From Pseudoalteromonas rubra (lineage in GTDB: Bacteria > Pseudomonadota > Gammaproteobacteria > Enterobacterales > Alteromonadaceae): 64,000 bases of DNA. The stretch spans positions 248,001 to 312,000 of the forward strand of contig NZ_PNCJ01000017.1 in NCBI RefSeq assembly GCF_005887115.1, read 5' to 3'. Below the pieces are notes generated by a model that saw only the letters and a program-made list of their open reading frames with translations, ran no database searches and was not told the DNA's origin. The position numbers and the translations under genes were made by a program. This document shows, in pieces, positions 8,234 through 17,625 of this stretch; the stretch's first letter is position 1, and each line of letters opens with the position of its first letter.

Positions 8234-9523
8234 GTGACTGGCCAGAATAAAAAAATTGGTTTACATAAAGTACTGCCTTATTTTGGCAGTAGTAAATTGG
8301 TATTTGTAACCTTATTTTGTGTGTTACTTCTGCCCATTTTTGATTCCATGACAGGGGCTCTTTTCAAGCTGCAGATCATGGGGGAAGGAGGGCTGGCGAC
8401 TCCCTCTCAGCTTGGGCGACTATTAATTTTAGTGCTGTTGTTTTATTTCGTTTTTTCCTCCGGTAAAGTAAGCACAGATACTAAAAAAAAGGTCATTTAC
8501 TTAAGCGTATTCTTCTTAAGTGTTGAGAGTATTGTGGCAATGTTTCACCTTGGACTTGTCCCATACTTATCAGGAATTGTTTTCTTTAGTAAAATATTAT
8601 TTTGTATTCTGGCCTACATATACTTAAAAAATTGGGTTGTAAATGAAGTCAATAAATATGACTTATTTTTCAGGCTGGTAATAACTTATGGTTTAGTTGT
8701 CGCATTTTTGCTCTCCACCGCTTTCCTGAGTGGCTTTCATATTTCAAACTATGGTAGTAAATTTGCAACTCGTGGGTTATTTGTTTCTGGTAATGGTGTT
8801 GGTGTAACGATTGGTATCGCGACGTTGCTGACTTTTTACTACTCTTCCATAACTCGGCGAAAGGTTTTTTACTTTATAGGGGCGTTTCTTATTTTTAGTA
8901 CCATTATTATAGGTACTAAAACTGCTTTGCTGTTTGCATTAATCAGTAGTGCCTATTTTATTGTTCTTAGTTTTCGGTACTATCCTATATCGACTTTGAT
9001 ACTGTCTGGTATTGTTGCCTATTATATCGTTCCAATATTGATTGAAGCGTTGTCACTTGTCTTTGAAAATATAATAAATAAGTTTAATAAGATAGACGAC
9101 AAGGCTGTTTTGCTGTCTAGCTCAAGAGATGTTTTTATCAGAAATGCTTTTGAAAAAATAGAGTGGGATGGAGGCTTTAGTCTTAGATTACTCTTGGGAG
9201 GCGGCGGTTACTATGCTTATGAAGATCTTCTCTTTCTTTCCGATGTTAAAAGAAAAACCTTGGAAAATGACGTGTTTGAGTTGTTTTTCAGCTATGGTGT
9301 AATTTCTGCTTTGGCCTATTTATTTTTAGGTGCTTACACCCTTTATAAAGGTTTATATAAGGGACGCTATTTTATCACTTTTTGCTTCTTTCTAGCGTTT
9401 ATGCACTCGGCATTAGCCGGGCATGTTCTTTTTAATGGTACATCTTCTATTATGCTTGTTTTCTTAATGCTACTCATTAATGCGAACTATCACCCAGTTA
9501 AAATAAGGTCGTTATCAAAGTGA
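8234..9523 (+). CDS. wzy: Wzy-like O-antigen/EPS polymerase (module 1)
   Basis: Integral membrane protein of 429 residues with about 10-12 hydrophobic segments and one larger, less hydrophobic periplasmic-type loop between about residues 275 and 340. This is the layout of Wzy polymerases, which join lipid-linked repeat units on the periplasmic face. Sequence conservation in this family is minimal, so the call depends on topology and position between two glycosyltransferases, next to Wzx and Wzz. The start is a GTG with only a weak purine-rich site; the next in-frame ATG would remove the first membrane segment. The last bases overlap the following GT2 gene (GTGA). Confidence 0.7.
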   Translation: MTGQNKKIGLHKVLPYFGSSKLVFVTLFCVLLLPIFDSMTGALFKLQIMGEGGLATPSQLGRLLILVLLFYFVFSSGKVSTDTKKKVIYLSVFFLSVESIVAMFHLGLVPYLSGIVFFSKILFCILAYIYLKNWVVNEVNKYDLFFRLVITYGLVVAFLLSTAFLSGFHISNYGSKFATRGLFVSGNGVGVTIGIATLLTFYYSSITRRKVFYFIGAFLIFSTIIIGTKTALLFALISSAYFIVLSFRYYPISTLILSGIVAYYIVPILIEALSLVFENIINKFNKIDDKAVLLSSSRDVFIRNAFEKIEWDGGFSLRLLLGGGGYYAYEDLLFLSDVKRKTLENDVFELFFSYGVISALAYLFLGAYTLYKGLYKGRYFITFCFFLAFMHSALAGHVLFNGTSSIMLVFLMLLINANYHPVKIRSLSK

Positions 9524-10434
9524 AAATCTCGATTGTTATTCCTCTTTATAACAAAGAAAAATACATAGAGCGTTGCCTGAAATCAATACGGAAGCAGGTA
9601 TATCAAGATTTTGAAATCATCATTGTTAATGATGGCTCAACAGATGGCAGTGCTGATATTGTTAGAAAGTTAGCTTTGTCAAATCTAACTTTGATTGACC
9701 AGAAAAACTCAGGAGTTTCCGCTGCCAGAAATACAGGAATTGCCCATGCTAATGGTGAATGGATCGCATTCATAGATGCTGACGACTACTGGGAGCCCAC
9801 TTACCTGGAAGAGATGCTTACGTTAACTAAGAAGTTTCCTGGTGCATCTTTGTGCTGTAGTGGTTATGGTTTTGAGGGCCCTGATGGGTTTCGACCGGCG
9901 AAGTTATGTGTGCCCGGTGAAGGGGATTACAGAGTTATTGATAATTACTTCTATACAACATGCAGGGGTAACTTACCTGTTACCGCATCTTCAGTCATGA
10001 TTAGAAAATCCGTTTTAGAGGAAATTGGTGGTTTTCCTTTAGGCTGGAGCATGGGGGAGGATATTTTTGTTTGGATGCGCATAGCGATCGAGTATCAACA
10101 AGTCATTTGTATAAAGAACTTAGCTATCTATGACGAAAGTGATGTCGAAAGTGCCACAAAAACTAATAAGGTGCTAGATGTATTGCCTCATGTGAAAGCG
10201 CTGGAGGATTGGATTCAGTGCGCTAAAGTCCCACCTGAGATGATGAGAGAGGCAAGAAATTTGGTACATCGAAGTTATATTTTCACCGCTTTGCAAAACA
10301 TCAAGTTTGGAAGTCGAGCCAATGCGAGAAAGTTGTTATCGAATGTAAATGTTCGAGTTAGTTTACATTATATCGCAGCACTCTTGTTGACTATTGCACC
10401 AAAATCGCTTGTGGATAAGTTGCTAAGAAAATAG
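9520..10434 (+). CDS. Glycosyltransferase family 2 (GT-A fold)
   Basis: Inverting glycosyltransferase of 304 residues. It begins with the GT2 signature KISIVIPLYNKEKYIERCLKS; VNDGSTDGS follows near residue 36 and the metal-binding DxD as IDADDYW near 85. The catalytic-base region appears near residue 185 (SMGEDIFVW, an ED motif). A GTG start overlaps the polymerase stop by four bases, so the gene is translationally coupled. The last segment is hydrophobic, suggesting membrane association. It should add one sugar of the module 1 unit; the sugar is unknown. Confidence 0.88.
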   Translation: MKISIVIPLYNKEKYIERCLKSIRKQVYQDFEIIIVNDGSTDGSADIVRKLALSNLTLIDQKNSGVSAARNTGIAHANGEWIAFIDADDYWEPTYLEEMLTLTKKFPGASLCCSGYGFEGPDGFRPAKLCVPGEGDYRVIDNYFYTTCRGNLPVTASSVMIRKSVLEEIGGFPLGWSMGEDIFVWMRIAIEYQQVICIKNLAIYDESDVESATKTNKVLDVLPHVKALEDWIQCAKVPPEMMREARNLVHRSYIFTALQNIKFGSRANARKLLSNVNVRVSLHYIAALLLTIAPKSLVDKLLRK

Positions 10435-10504
10435 TCGTCTTAAAAGCAAGACGGTAAGGTATATTTGTAGTATCATCGCGCCCCCTCGAAAGTAGGAGTA
10501 GCAT

Positions 10505-11239
10505 ATGTGTGAGTATTTTGCTGAGTTAGATTCAAAGCTGTCATCCAAAGAAGAGTGGGAGCGGCGTATAGAGCAACTCTATTGTTCAAAAGAAACAGAG
10601 CAAAGACTGGTCGCTACATTTGTAAACCCTTTTTCTTATCCTGTGCTGCTGGAAGAGCCTAGCTTATTTCGACAGTTTGACCTTATTTTCTCAGATGGCT
10701 TATTACATACTCGACTTCATAATGCGTTTTGTGACAATAAAATAGACCGAGTTAGTTTTGATCTGTCGTCAATTGCATCTGATACTTTGGCAAGAGCCGA
10801 GGCAAACAATTTAAAAGTTGCATTTGTTGGTGGTAAATACGAGCATGCACAGACGCTGCCTGAAAAGCTTCTCGAATTGTTCCCGAAACTAAATATTGCT
10901 TACTGCCGCGATGGTTACTTTAATTCTGACATTGAAAAAGAACATTGTTTTGAGCAACTCAACTTGGCTGTGCCTGATATTGTTATTGTTGGAATGGGCA
11001 CGCCACTACAAGAGAAGTTTCTGGTTCAATGTGTTGAAAAGGTCTCGAATGTCAAAGAGTTTTATACGTGTGGTGGGTTTTTGGAGCAAACAGCAACCAA
11101 AGGTGACTATTACCATCCCCTTGTCAAGAAGCTCGGCTTAAGGTGGTTGCAAAGGGCGTATAGGCATAGTCATGTCCGAAAACGCCTACTTCAAGATTAC
11201 CCAAAGTTTGTTGTTAGCTATATACGAAGACATATTTAA
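10505..11239 (+). CDS. WecG/TagA/CpsF-family glycosyltransferase (GT26)
   Basis: Membrane-associated transferase of 244 residues. The family pattern is visible: an FSDGLLHTRL segment near residue 62, VAFVGGKYEHAQ near 102, VPDIVIVGMGTPLQEKF near 160, and a basic C-terminus (GLRWLQRAYRHSHVRKRLLQDYPKF) thought to bind the membrane. Characterised members transfer ManNAcA (WecG) or ManNAc (TagA) to a lipid-linked GlcNAc. With wecA and a UDP-HexNAc dehydrogenase in the same module, a hexosaminuronic-acid transferase acting second is a reasonable inference. An AGGAG site lies before the ATG. It is the last gene of module 1, followed by a hairpin. Confidence 0.85.
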   Translation: MCEYFAELDSKLSSKEEWERRIEQLYCSKETEQRLVATFVNPFSYPVLLEEPSLFRQFDLIFSDGLLHTRLHNAFCDNKIDRVSFDLSSIASDTLARAEANNLKVAFVGGKYEHAQTLPEKLLELFPKLNIAYCRDGYFNSDIEKEHCFEQLNLAVPDIVIVGMGTPLQEKFLVQCVEKVSNVKEFYTCGGFLEQTATKGDYYHPLVKKLGLRWLQRAYRHSHVRKRLLQDYPKFVVSYIRRHI

Positions 11240-11561
11240 GCCGTTGCCACATGAGAGACTGTGGCATAATAGCCCTTTAGAAAGCTTTGACTAAGTTTGT
11301 ATGCTAGTTTCACGTTGAAAAATTTCAAGTACTTTTGAGCAACAAGGTATGGACATTTTTTGATGACTGCCCATTGTCTGATGCCGACACTCAACTATCC
11401 TAAGGTCCTCACGAGCTTATTGATGCAGAGCCTGTCATTTTTGACTAGAGAAACCTGCTGGGTCAAGTGACCAGGCGCTGCCTGCTATACCATTGTAATA
11501 ACGATAACAGGCAGCCATTAAAGGGGGGGAGCAGTCTATAGACTATGCATTGATTTAGATC
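11240..11561. other. Gene-free gap closing module 1
   Basis: No gene is supported. The gap opens with an inverted repeat TGCCACA / TGTGGCA (11245-11251, 11260-11266) just after the GT26 stop, which could end the module 1 transcript although no U-run follows. A second 8-bp inverted repeat GCTGCCTG / CAGGCAGC spans 11477-11515. Short open stretches around 11310-11400 read like decayed coding sequence but match nothing I recognise. The minus-strand acyltransferase gene ends at 11562, so this is a convergent intergenic region. Confidence 0.5.
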
Positions 11562-13397
11562 TTAATGCTTACTCTGCTTTACAGAGTTAAACATCTCAAC
11601 CAAGTACTTGTTACCGTATTCAGAGATGTGGTTGTCATCATAATACAACGGTACTCCTTTGACTGATGTTTTACAGATCTGCTCATTACATAGGTACTTT
11701 GATGGGTCTAAAATTTTAAAACCACATCTATCAGCTCTTTTCTGCAAAGTTTTCTCAAAAATAGGCGCTTTTTCCATCGCCTGATTTCTTGCTACTTCAT
11801 CACCTTCTTCACTTCCGGATAACAAGTTGCGTGCAACATGGTTTGGAACTAGATAGTCAAATTCTGGCGTTGACTTTAATACATATACATTATTTTTCTC
11901 CGCTAGATTACAAGCAACCTCAAAAAATGCGGAGTAATCGCTTGAGTTGGAAATTCTTGTCTCATAAAGGGGCCATCTAGAGGTAATGAATATATTTTTT
12001 TCTTCATAATTACCGATGTTCTTATTGGAAAATTCAGTGCACTCTGGTTTATATAGTTCTGAATTGCTGACAGAGCCATTGTTTATCAGACAGCCTGCCT
12101 TTGCGACCATAACAACACCTTCTTTACCAAATTTGGATGCTTCAATAGCCGTAATCACGCTACTGGCGTGACTATCTCCTAGCAGTACAGACTGAAAGTC
12201 TGCTTTATTGCTAGGGTAGATGCAGTTTTGTGAACTAGTGCCAGAAGTGTTAAGGCATATATTTCTGCGAGGATCTTTGTCTAGTAACGCCCTATTCGCT
12301 TGTATAACATCGTTGGGTAGGGGGCTTATCTTCTCCGCTTTCGGTGTTAACATCACCATAAATGCCATAAAACAAAAGGCTATAACCATTGAGACTAGTG
12401 AGAGGTTGATGAAAAAATGTTTTGTTGTTTTCTTTCTCAGTGGTGTTTCAACAAACTGATAAGTAATTTCTGAAAATATCAATGTCAGAGATAGAGCTAC
12501 TGGTAAATTTTTATCTGCCAGATGAAATATAGGCCAGTGCCACAAGTATATCGAATACGAACGTTCAGATATATAGTTGATAACTTTCGCATAACTAGGC
12601 TTTATTTCCCCGCATCCAATAAACATAGCGACAACCGAGAACGCAATAACAGGTACGGCGTAAACATTTGGCCAGAACTCGGTTGGTTCAATAATAAAAC
12701 TACAGCATATTAAGATTACACAAAGAGCGAGAAAGCTTTTCCATTTTGGGTTGTTGCTCTTTCCTTTTTCGAAGAAAAATAGCAAACTACCAGCTGTCAG
12801 CTCCCATATTCTAAATAGAGTGTTGTAGTATTCCGCTTGCATGAACAAAGAACTGAAAAGGCTCGCCAGGAAAAGTGATACACAAAGGTAAAAGCTTGAG
12901 GTTTTTACACTCACCTTGTTGGTGATTTTAGATGCAAAAATTAACAGCAGAGGAAAGGCAACATAGAACTGCCACTCAACTGATAAGGACCAGGTATGTT
13001 GCAACAGATTTGTGCTTAGATTAGCTGTATCGAAATATCCTGAGCTCGACGCATATAGCCAGTTCGATACGGGCACCAAACTTGCCAAGCCATATTTACC
13101 AAAGTTTCGTAATATTGACGGTAATTCGAAAAAGAATAGATAGGTGGAAGTGACAAAGATCACAAATGCCAACGCTGGCATTAACCTGTTAAATCGAGAG
13201 ATAAAGAAGTCAATGCTGGAGAACTTCTGCTCCGATAACTTTCCGACAATAATCTTAGTCATCAGGTAGCCTGACAAAACAAAAAATATGTCAACACCAA
13301 TAAAGCCACCACTAAATAGTTTTATTTCATAGTGAAAAAGAACAACCACAATTATTGCTATACATCTTAGTATGGCAATGTCATATCTATAGTTCAC
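11562..13397 (-). CDS. Acyltransferase-3 / SGNH O-acetyltransferase (OafA/YrhL type)
   Basis: Membrane O-acyltransferase of 611 residues. The N-terminal acyltransferase-3 domain (about residues 1-340) has ~10 membrane helices and family motifs such as HYEIKLFSGGFIGVDIFFVLSGYL near 22-45. It is fused to a periplasmic SGNH-type domain (about 380-611) containing GDSHASS near 402 and a C-terminal DDNHISEYG near 588, the expected catalytic Ser and Asp/His. Such fusions O-acetylate O-antigen, capsule or EPS sugars. A GTG start follows a good GGAG site (on the minus strand). It is transcribed against both polysaccharide modules, so it is probably an independent modification gene. Which module's product it decorates is unknown. 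Confidence 0.88.
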   Translation of the reverse strand: MNYRYDIAILRCIAIIVVVLFHYEIKLFSGGFIGVDIFFVLSGYLMTKIIVGKLSEQKFSSIDFFISRFNRLMPALAFVIFVTSTYLFFFELPSILRNFGKYGLASLVPVSNWLYASSSGYFDTANLSTNLLQHTWSLSVEWQFYVAFPLLLIFASKITNKVSVKTSSFYLCVSLFLASLFSSLFMQAEYYNTLFRIWELTAGSLLFFFEKGKSNNPKWKSFLALCVILICCSFIIEPTEFWPNVYAVPVIAFSVVAMFIGCGEIKPSYAKVINYISERSYSIYLWHWPIFHLADKNLPVALSLTLIFSEITYQFVETPLRKKTTKHFFINLSLVSMVIAFCFMAFMVMLTPKAEKISPLPNDVIQANRALLDKDPRRNICLNTSGTSSQNCIYPSNKADFQSVLLGDSHASSVITAIEASKFGKEGVVMVAKAGCLINNGSVSNSELYKPECTEFSNKNIGNYEEKNIFITSRWPLYETRISNSSDYSAFFEVACNLAEKNNVYVLKSTPEFDYLVPNHVARNLLSGSEEGDEVARNQAMEKAPIFEKTLQKRADRCGFKILDPSKYLCNEQICKTSVKGVPLYYDDNHISEYGNKYLVEMFNSVKQSKH

Positions 13398-13925
13398 CTA
13401 TTACTTTCTCCAGATTTGTACGATTTTAAAAATAAATGTTGTAGGTATCTTTTTAAATATTGTTGGTGCTGGTTTTTTAGCATGCTTTATATGGAAGTAT
13501 GCCCGATTTGAACGAGTAGGTTTTACTACTAAAAAATGAATCTAATGCAGATAATGAATACATCTTCATCACAGACAAAGAAGAGCTTACCCAGCTAGGA
13601 GGTGTATTCTATAGAGGCCAACCCAATGAATCAATGATGGCATTTAACCTTGGCTCAGGCGATGTTGAATTTGTTACGGCATGCTCGCGCGCTGCGGGCT
13701 GTGGCGAGCTAATCAATCGCATTTCGCAAGGACCGACATCGACGTTAAGGTTTCAACTAAATGCGTTAGGCATAATTAATGGGCTATGTAATTTGGCGCT
13801 GATTGTAAGCCATACACATATTGAACAACGATCCATTTTTGCTGGCATAGCAAGGGATCTGTCAATATTGTATGCAAATCTAATGATGTGTAACTCTTAT
13901 CTCGATGGAATTACGCCAGTTTTCC
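13398..13925. other. Gap with probable gene debris
   Basis: The space between the divergently facing acyltransferase start and the 3' end of ugd. It contains one open stretch described separately (13519-13987); the rest, 13398-13518, is AT-rich and probably carries the acyltransferase promoter. No RNA gene or clear terminator is seen. Confidence 0.4.
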
Positions 13926-13987
13926 CTAATCACAACCAAACAAATCTCTCGTGTATACTTTCGCTAAAACATCGGCAAGCTCACTAA
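13519..13987 (+). pseudogene. Unidentified open stretch, probably a gene fragment
   Basis: From a stop at about 13516 a frame stays open for ~155 codons. Its first two thirds read like real protein (EYIFITDKEELTQLGGVFYRG, then MAFNLGSGDVEFVTACSRAAG), but it has no start codon near its beginning; the first ATG (13634) falls inside the protein-like part. It ends overlapping the 3' end of ugd on the other strand, where its sequence turns low quality. I read it as the internal part of a gene truncated at both ends. I do not recognise the family, and it may be a chance reading frame. Confidence 0.35.
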
Positions 13988-15092
13988 CCATTCGATTTGT
14001 GACTATCACATCTGACATTTGTTTAAATTCCTTGATGTTTTCAATAACGCCGCAGTGAAAGAACTCTCGTTGTTGCAGCACAGGCTCATAAATAACGACC
14101 TCCACTCCATTGTGTTTCAGCCTGTCTATTACTCCCTGAATGGCTGAAGATCTAAAGTTATCTGAGCCGACTTTCATGATCAATCGATAGATACCAACAA
14201 CTTGTGGTTGTCTCTTTAGAATTGACTCGGCAACAAAATCTTTACGGGTATCATTTGCCTCAACAATGGCGCGAATTAAATTATTTGGCACATCTTTATA
14301 GTTTGCCAGTAGCTGCTTAGTATCTTTAGGCAAGCAATATCCACCATAACCAAATGATGGGTTGTTATAGTGCAATCCTATTCTGGGATCTAAACCGACA
14401 CCTTCAATGATCTGCCTTGAATCTAGTCCATGCTTTTCAGCATAAGTGTCCAACTCATTAAAGTAAGCAACTCGCATTGCTAAATAGGTATTTGAAAAAA
14501 GCTTGATAGCTTCAGCTTCTGTAGAGTCAGTAAATAAGACATCAATATCTGTTTTGTGTGCGCAATTAGAGAGCAATGCGGCAAATGTACGGGCACGCTC
14601 ACAATGCCCGCCAACTATGACACGTGAGGGGTATAGGTTGTCATATAGCGCTTTGCCTTCGCGTAAAAACTCCGGTGAGAAAAAGATCCTGTCTGTATTA
14701 AAACGGCTTTTTATCCGCTCGGTATAACCAACTGGGACAGTTGATTTTATGACAATGACGGAGCTGCTGTTGTGCGCCAGAATATCACCAATAACTTGTT
14801 CAACTGACTCTGTATTGAAATAATTGGTGTTCGGATCATAGTCGGTTGGTGTCGCAATGATTATATAGTCACTTTGGTGATAGGCGAGCGCCTTGTTGGT
14901 TGTCGCCATAAAGTGCAATTCTTTATTTACTAAAAAATCAGATATTTCCTTATCTACAATCGGTGAGGAGTGTTGATTAAGCCGCTTCACTCTTTCTGAT
15001 GATATATCCAGAGCGACAACATCATGATGCTGCGCTAGCAGCATTGCAATCGACAAACCAACATAACCTGTTCCAACAACTGTGATATTCAT
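13926..15092 (-). CDS. ugd: UDP-glucose 6-dehydrogenase
   Basis: NAD-dependent enzyme of 388 residues converting UDP-glucose to UDP-glucuronate. The N-terminal Rossmann motif is [33 protein letters not shown] and [11 protein letters not shown] follow, with the catalytic cysteine in [15 protein letters not shown] near residue 256 and a C-terminal domain with [18 protein letters not shown]. Its length and motifs match the short Ugd subfamily, distinct from the two TviB-type dehydrogenases. An in-frame TTG upstream would add four residues; the ATG at 15092 is preferred. It is alone on the minus strand between the two modules, so UDP-GlcA could feed either. Its 3' end overlaps an open stretch on the other strand. 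Confidence 0.93.
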   Translation of the reverse strand: MNITVVGTGYVGLSIAMLLAQHHDVVALDISSERVKRLNQHSSPIVDKEISDFLVNKELHFMATTNKALAYHQSDYIIIATPTDYDPNTNYFNTESVEQVIGDILAHNSSSVIVIKSTVPVGYTERIKSRFNTDRIFFSPEFLREGKALYDNLYPSRVIVGGHCERARTFAALLSNCAHKTDIDVLFTDSTEAEAIKLFSNTYLAMRVAYFNELDTYAEKHGLDSRQIIEGVGLDPRIGLHYNNPSFGYGGYCLPKDTKQLLANYKDVPNNLIRAIVEANDTRKDFVAESILKRQPQVVGIYRLIMKVGSDNFRSSAIQGVIDRLKHNGVEVVIYEPVLQQREFFHCGVIENIKEFKQMSDVIVTNRMVSELADVLAKVYTRDLFGCD

Positions 15093-15988
15093 CGTTTTTT
15101 CCAACCTATCTCACCTATAGTTGCAGCCTGTAATCGAGTGGCTATGTAACACCTACAACTATGTACCTTATGTAGTACCAATTTCACTTAATACCTGTTC
15201 AATTTGAAGGAACAAACATGACGCTAGCGATGTAAAATTCTCATTTGGAACCTGTACCTGAGGTATGAGTTCGCAACTGTTTGCCTTACTGCATGGATGT
15301 AGATGCCTCAGCGATAACTAGAGGCGAGAGCGGTGTTATCGACCCTATTTTTTGCCCCAACATAGAACACTTGATTAAGCAAATTGATGTAACGACACCA
15401 AAAAGCAGTTGCTTTTCAATATAAGTGACACTTAAGACTGTTTTATGACTAAAAAAGGTAGAACGTAAAAAACCTTCAAACAGGTCAGGACCGCAATGAA
15501 GTTAACAAAACACTATGACTGGTAGGCAGAGACTTATGCATCGTTGGGGAAGAAATAATGTCAGGGCAACGACACATCGCAATTTGTCTGATGCCTTACT
15601 TTTTTTGCTTGAGTGTTGGCTGGTTGCAGATTGAAATGGGATAACTAGACTCACGAGGGAAAAGGAGTATAATATGCCCGTTAACTAGGAACCTGACTCA
15701 AGGAGTCGTGCATGGAAAGCTGCTACGTACCTTATTGTTATACTCAGTCTTGCATTAGTAGAGAGATGTATATAAATAAGTCGAACGCCCATTCCTGTAT
15801 GCCCTACTTTTTTCGTTCAGCTATGAGCTGGCAAAATGCTGACGGTTTCAAGCGATTTCAGCGAGTTGCCGACGCATCACTCAGCCCGAAATGAAAACCC
15901 GCTTAGATTTCTATAGGTTAGTTGGCTGATGGAGTATTTGCGTATGTGTTACCTCAGGTGTTTGATGTTTAACAAGTGATGGATGCTA

Positions 15989-16005
15989 AAAATCACAGTG
16001 ATTTT
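15989..16005. repeat. Palindrome, candidate operator
   Basis: Perfect 8-bp arms AAAATCAC and GTGATTTT around a single A, about 490 bases upstream of the Wza start, in a region with no gene. The spacing and symmetry suit a dimeric regulator, but no particular family is implied. It could also be chance in AT-rich DNA. Confidence 0.35.
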
Positions 16006-16261
16006 ATTGTGTTTTTTGGGATATTTGGGGGTGGGTGAAAGTGGTTTCTGGTTATTTAGTCTTACTTATCTTTAATCTTTGAGCGTGAGCAAAGGTTAAT
16101 GTGTATGATTGCCGGGCCAGGAAAAGTGACTGGAGTTATGAGTTTTTCCCTGATAGAAAGCGCTTTTCTACTAATAGCATGCCCAAAAGAGGTATCTCAT
16201 TGTTACAAATGACTCAAGTCTCGATATAGTCATATTTCGGGCTTATGATAGCTCCAGAACG

Positions 16262-16286
16262 CAGTGGTACCGGTAGTAAATGGCGC
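16262..16286 (+). promoter_or_regulatory. Possible JUMPstart / ops-like element
   Basis: The stretch begins CAGTGGTA and contains CGGTAGTA ten bases on. This resembles the start of the JUMPstart consensus and the GGTAG core of the ops element that recruits the antiterminator RfaH in long polysaccharide operons. Its position, about 210-230 bases upstream of the first gene of a 23-kb operon, is right for such an element. The match is partial (the leading GGC of ops is ACC here), so this is a candidate only. Confidence 0.35.
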
Positions 16287-16492
16287 ACTGAAAAAGAGGA
16301 AGGCTTTTGGCTAATCTGCTGATTATGAGTAGTTCATAGTGAAAGTAAGTACCAGCAAAGTTTAACAAAATTTGATACCTAAGCCCTGATTGATTTGTCA
16401 CTTGCGATTAACAAACTTGCGTGCTTTAATTGGGGCTGCGAAATATTACATCACTAAAAAATGAAAAAAAAACTATATTTTGGGAAAAAATA

Positions 16493-17614
16493 ATGGCGCT
16501 AAGCTGTAAAACTATCATTGCTTCTACTGTATTTCTTGCAATGACTGGCTGCTCGATCATTCCCGGCAGTCATTTCGAAGGAATAACTTCAAGTGAACAA
16601 ACTGCTAGCTTGCAAAGCGATCTTGAGAAAATCAATATTCATTTGATTGATGCTCAGCTAATCAAGGAATCTAAGTTAAACCAGCCTCAAAAGAAACTAG
16701 GACCAAGCGGCGCTGTTGTTGGCGTCGATGTATCAGATTTCGAATATCGACTGGGGGTCGGTGATGTGCTGACAATTGGAGTATGGGATCATCCCGAGTT
16801 AACGATCCCTGCAGCGGTCCAGAGAACTGCTGAATTTGACGGTTTTCGTGTTCAGGCCGACGGTACCGTAACTTTTGCATATGCCCCAAGAATTCCGGCT
16901 GCTGGAAGGACTGTGACTGAGCTTCGTGAGGACCTTGTCAGTCGGTTAAGTCGTGTTATTGAAGACCCTCAAATAGATGTTAAAGTTGTCGGATTTAAGA
17001 GCCAAAAAGTATATATCACAGGTGAAGTTAACAGACCCAACGTCCTACCTATCACAGAGACACCCCTGACACTTGTCGATGCGATAAACCAAGCTGGAGG
17101 GTTAACTGATTTAGCTGACTGGAAAACAGTTACGTTCATCAGGGGTGAGAAAACGGAGCGTATTCGCTTAGATGAGTTCTATGGGAAAGGCGATATTTCT
17201 CAGAACCGTTTGTTAAAACATGGCGATATAATCCACGTTAGCCGCAATGATAAGCACAATGTTTATGTGCTTGGCGATGTCATAAAAGCAGGAAAGGTTG
17301 ATATCAACCGATATGGTATTAGTCTTGCCGAAGCGCTCAGTGAAGTCGGTGGGATAGACGAACGTAGTGCGGACGCAAATGGCGTGTTTGTGCTGCGCAA
17401 ACGCGATTTACAAGAAGACGGCGTGATCGCAGACGTATACCAACTTCATGCAAAGAACATTGCGTCGCTGGTACTGGCGGAGCAGTTCGAGCTTGAGCCA
17501 CAAGACATCGTTTATGTTACAAGTGCACCTCTTGCTCGCTGGAATAAAGTTATCAGTCTCTTGCTGCCCTCACTTGCTACGGTGGATGCGCTTCAAGATA
17601 TAGACAATCAATAG
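16493..17614 (+). CDS. wza: Wza-like outer-membrane polysaccharide export lipoprotein
   Basis: Outer-membrane lipoprotein of 373 residues forming the export channel for the module 2 polymer. The N-terminus is a lipoprotein signal with a lipobox at LAMTGC (Cys ~18). The poly-export domain follows (YRLGVGDVLTIGVWDHPELT near 87, RVQADGTVTFAYAPRIPAAG), then two SLBB repeats (VYITGEVNRPNVLPIT near 180; VYVLGDVIKAGKVDI near 260). The C-terminus ends after PLARWNKVISLLLPS, resembling the helix that forms the Wza outer-membrane barrel. A TTG 63 bases earlier is in frame but would put 21 charged residues before the signal; the ATG at 16493 is preferred. It begins the wza-wzb-wzc operon. Confidence 0.93.
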   Translation: MALSCKTIIASTVFLAMTGCSIIPGSHFEGITSSEQTASLQSDLEKINIHLIDAQLIKESKLNQPQKKLGPSGAVVGVDVSDFEYRLGVGDVLTIGVWDHPELTIPAAVQRTAEFDGFRVQADGTVTFAYAPRIPAAGRTVTELREDLVSRLSRVIEDPQIDVKVVGFKSQKVYITGEVNRPNVLPITETPLTLVDAINQAGGLTDLADWKTVTFIRGEKTERIRLDEFYGKGDISQNRLLKHGDIIHVSRNDKHNVYVLGDVIKAGKVDINRYGISLAEALSEVGGIDERSADANGVFVLRKRDLQEDGVIADVYQLHAKNIASLVLAEQFELEPQDIVYVTSAPLARWNKVISLLLPSLATVDALQDIDNQ

Positions 17615-17625
17615 TGTGAAAGTTC

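Larger units (their letters stand above)
15093..16492. other. Long gene-free leader ahead of wza
   Basis: About 1.4 kb with no supported gene on either strand. The longest open frame (15712-15894, 60 codons) has no recognisable content. An 8-bp palindrome AAAATCAC-A-GTGATTTT lies at 15989-16005, and a JUMPstart/ops-like stretch at 16262-16286. Several tracts (about 15270-15420 and 15480-15650) read like decayed coding sequence with many stops. The last ~230 bases are AT-rich and probably form the transcribed leader of the wza operon. Promoter elements cannot be assigned confidently. Confidence 0.5.

Noticed and set aside
11300-11520. Transposase remnant in the gap after module 1
   Set aside because: Short peptide-like stretches exist, but none could be tied to a transposase family and no paired terminal repeats were found.
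15712-15894. 60-codon open frame in the wza leader
   Set aside because: No recognisable protein content, an odd Cys/Ser-rich composition and no context. It is probably chance, although an AAGGAG-like stretch lies nearby.
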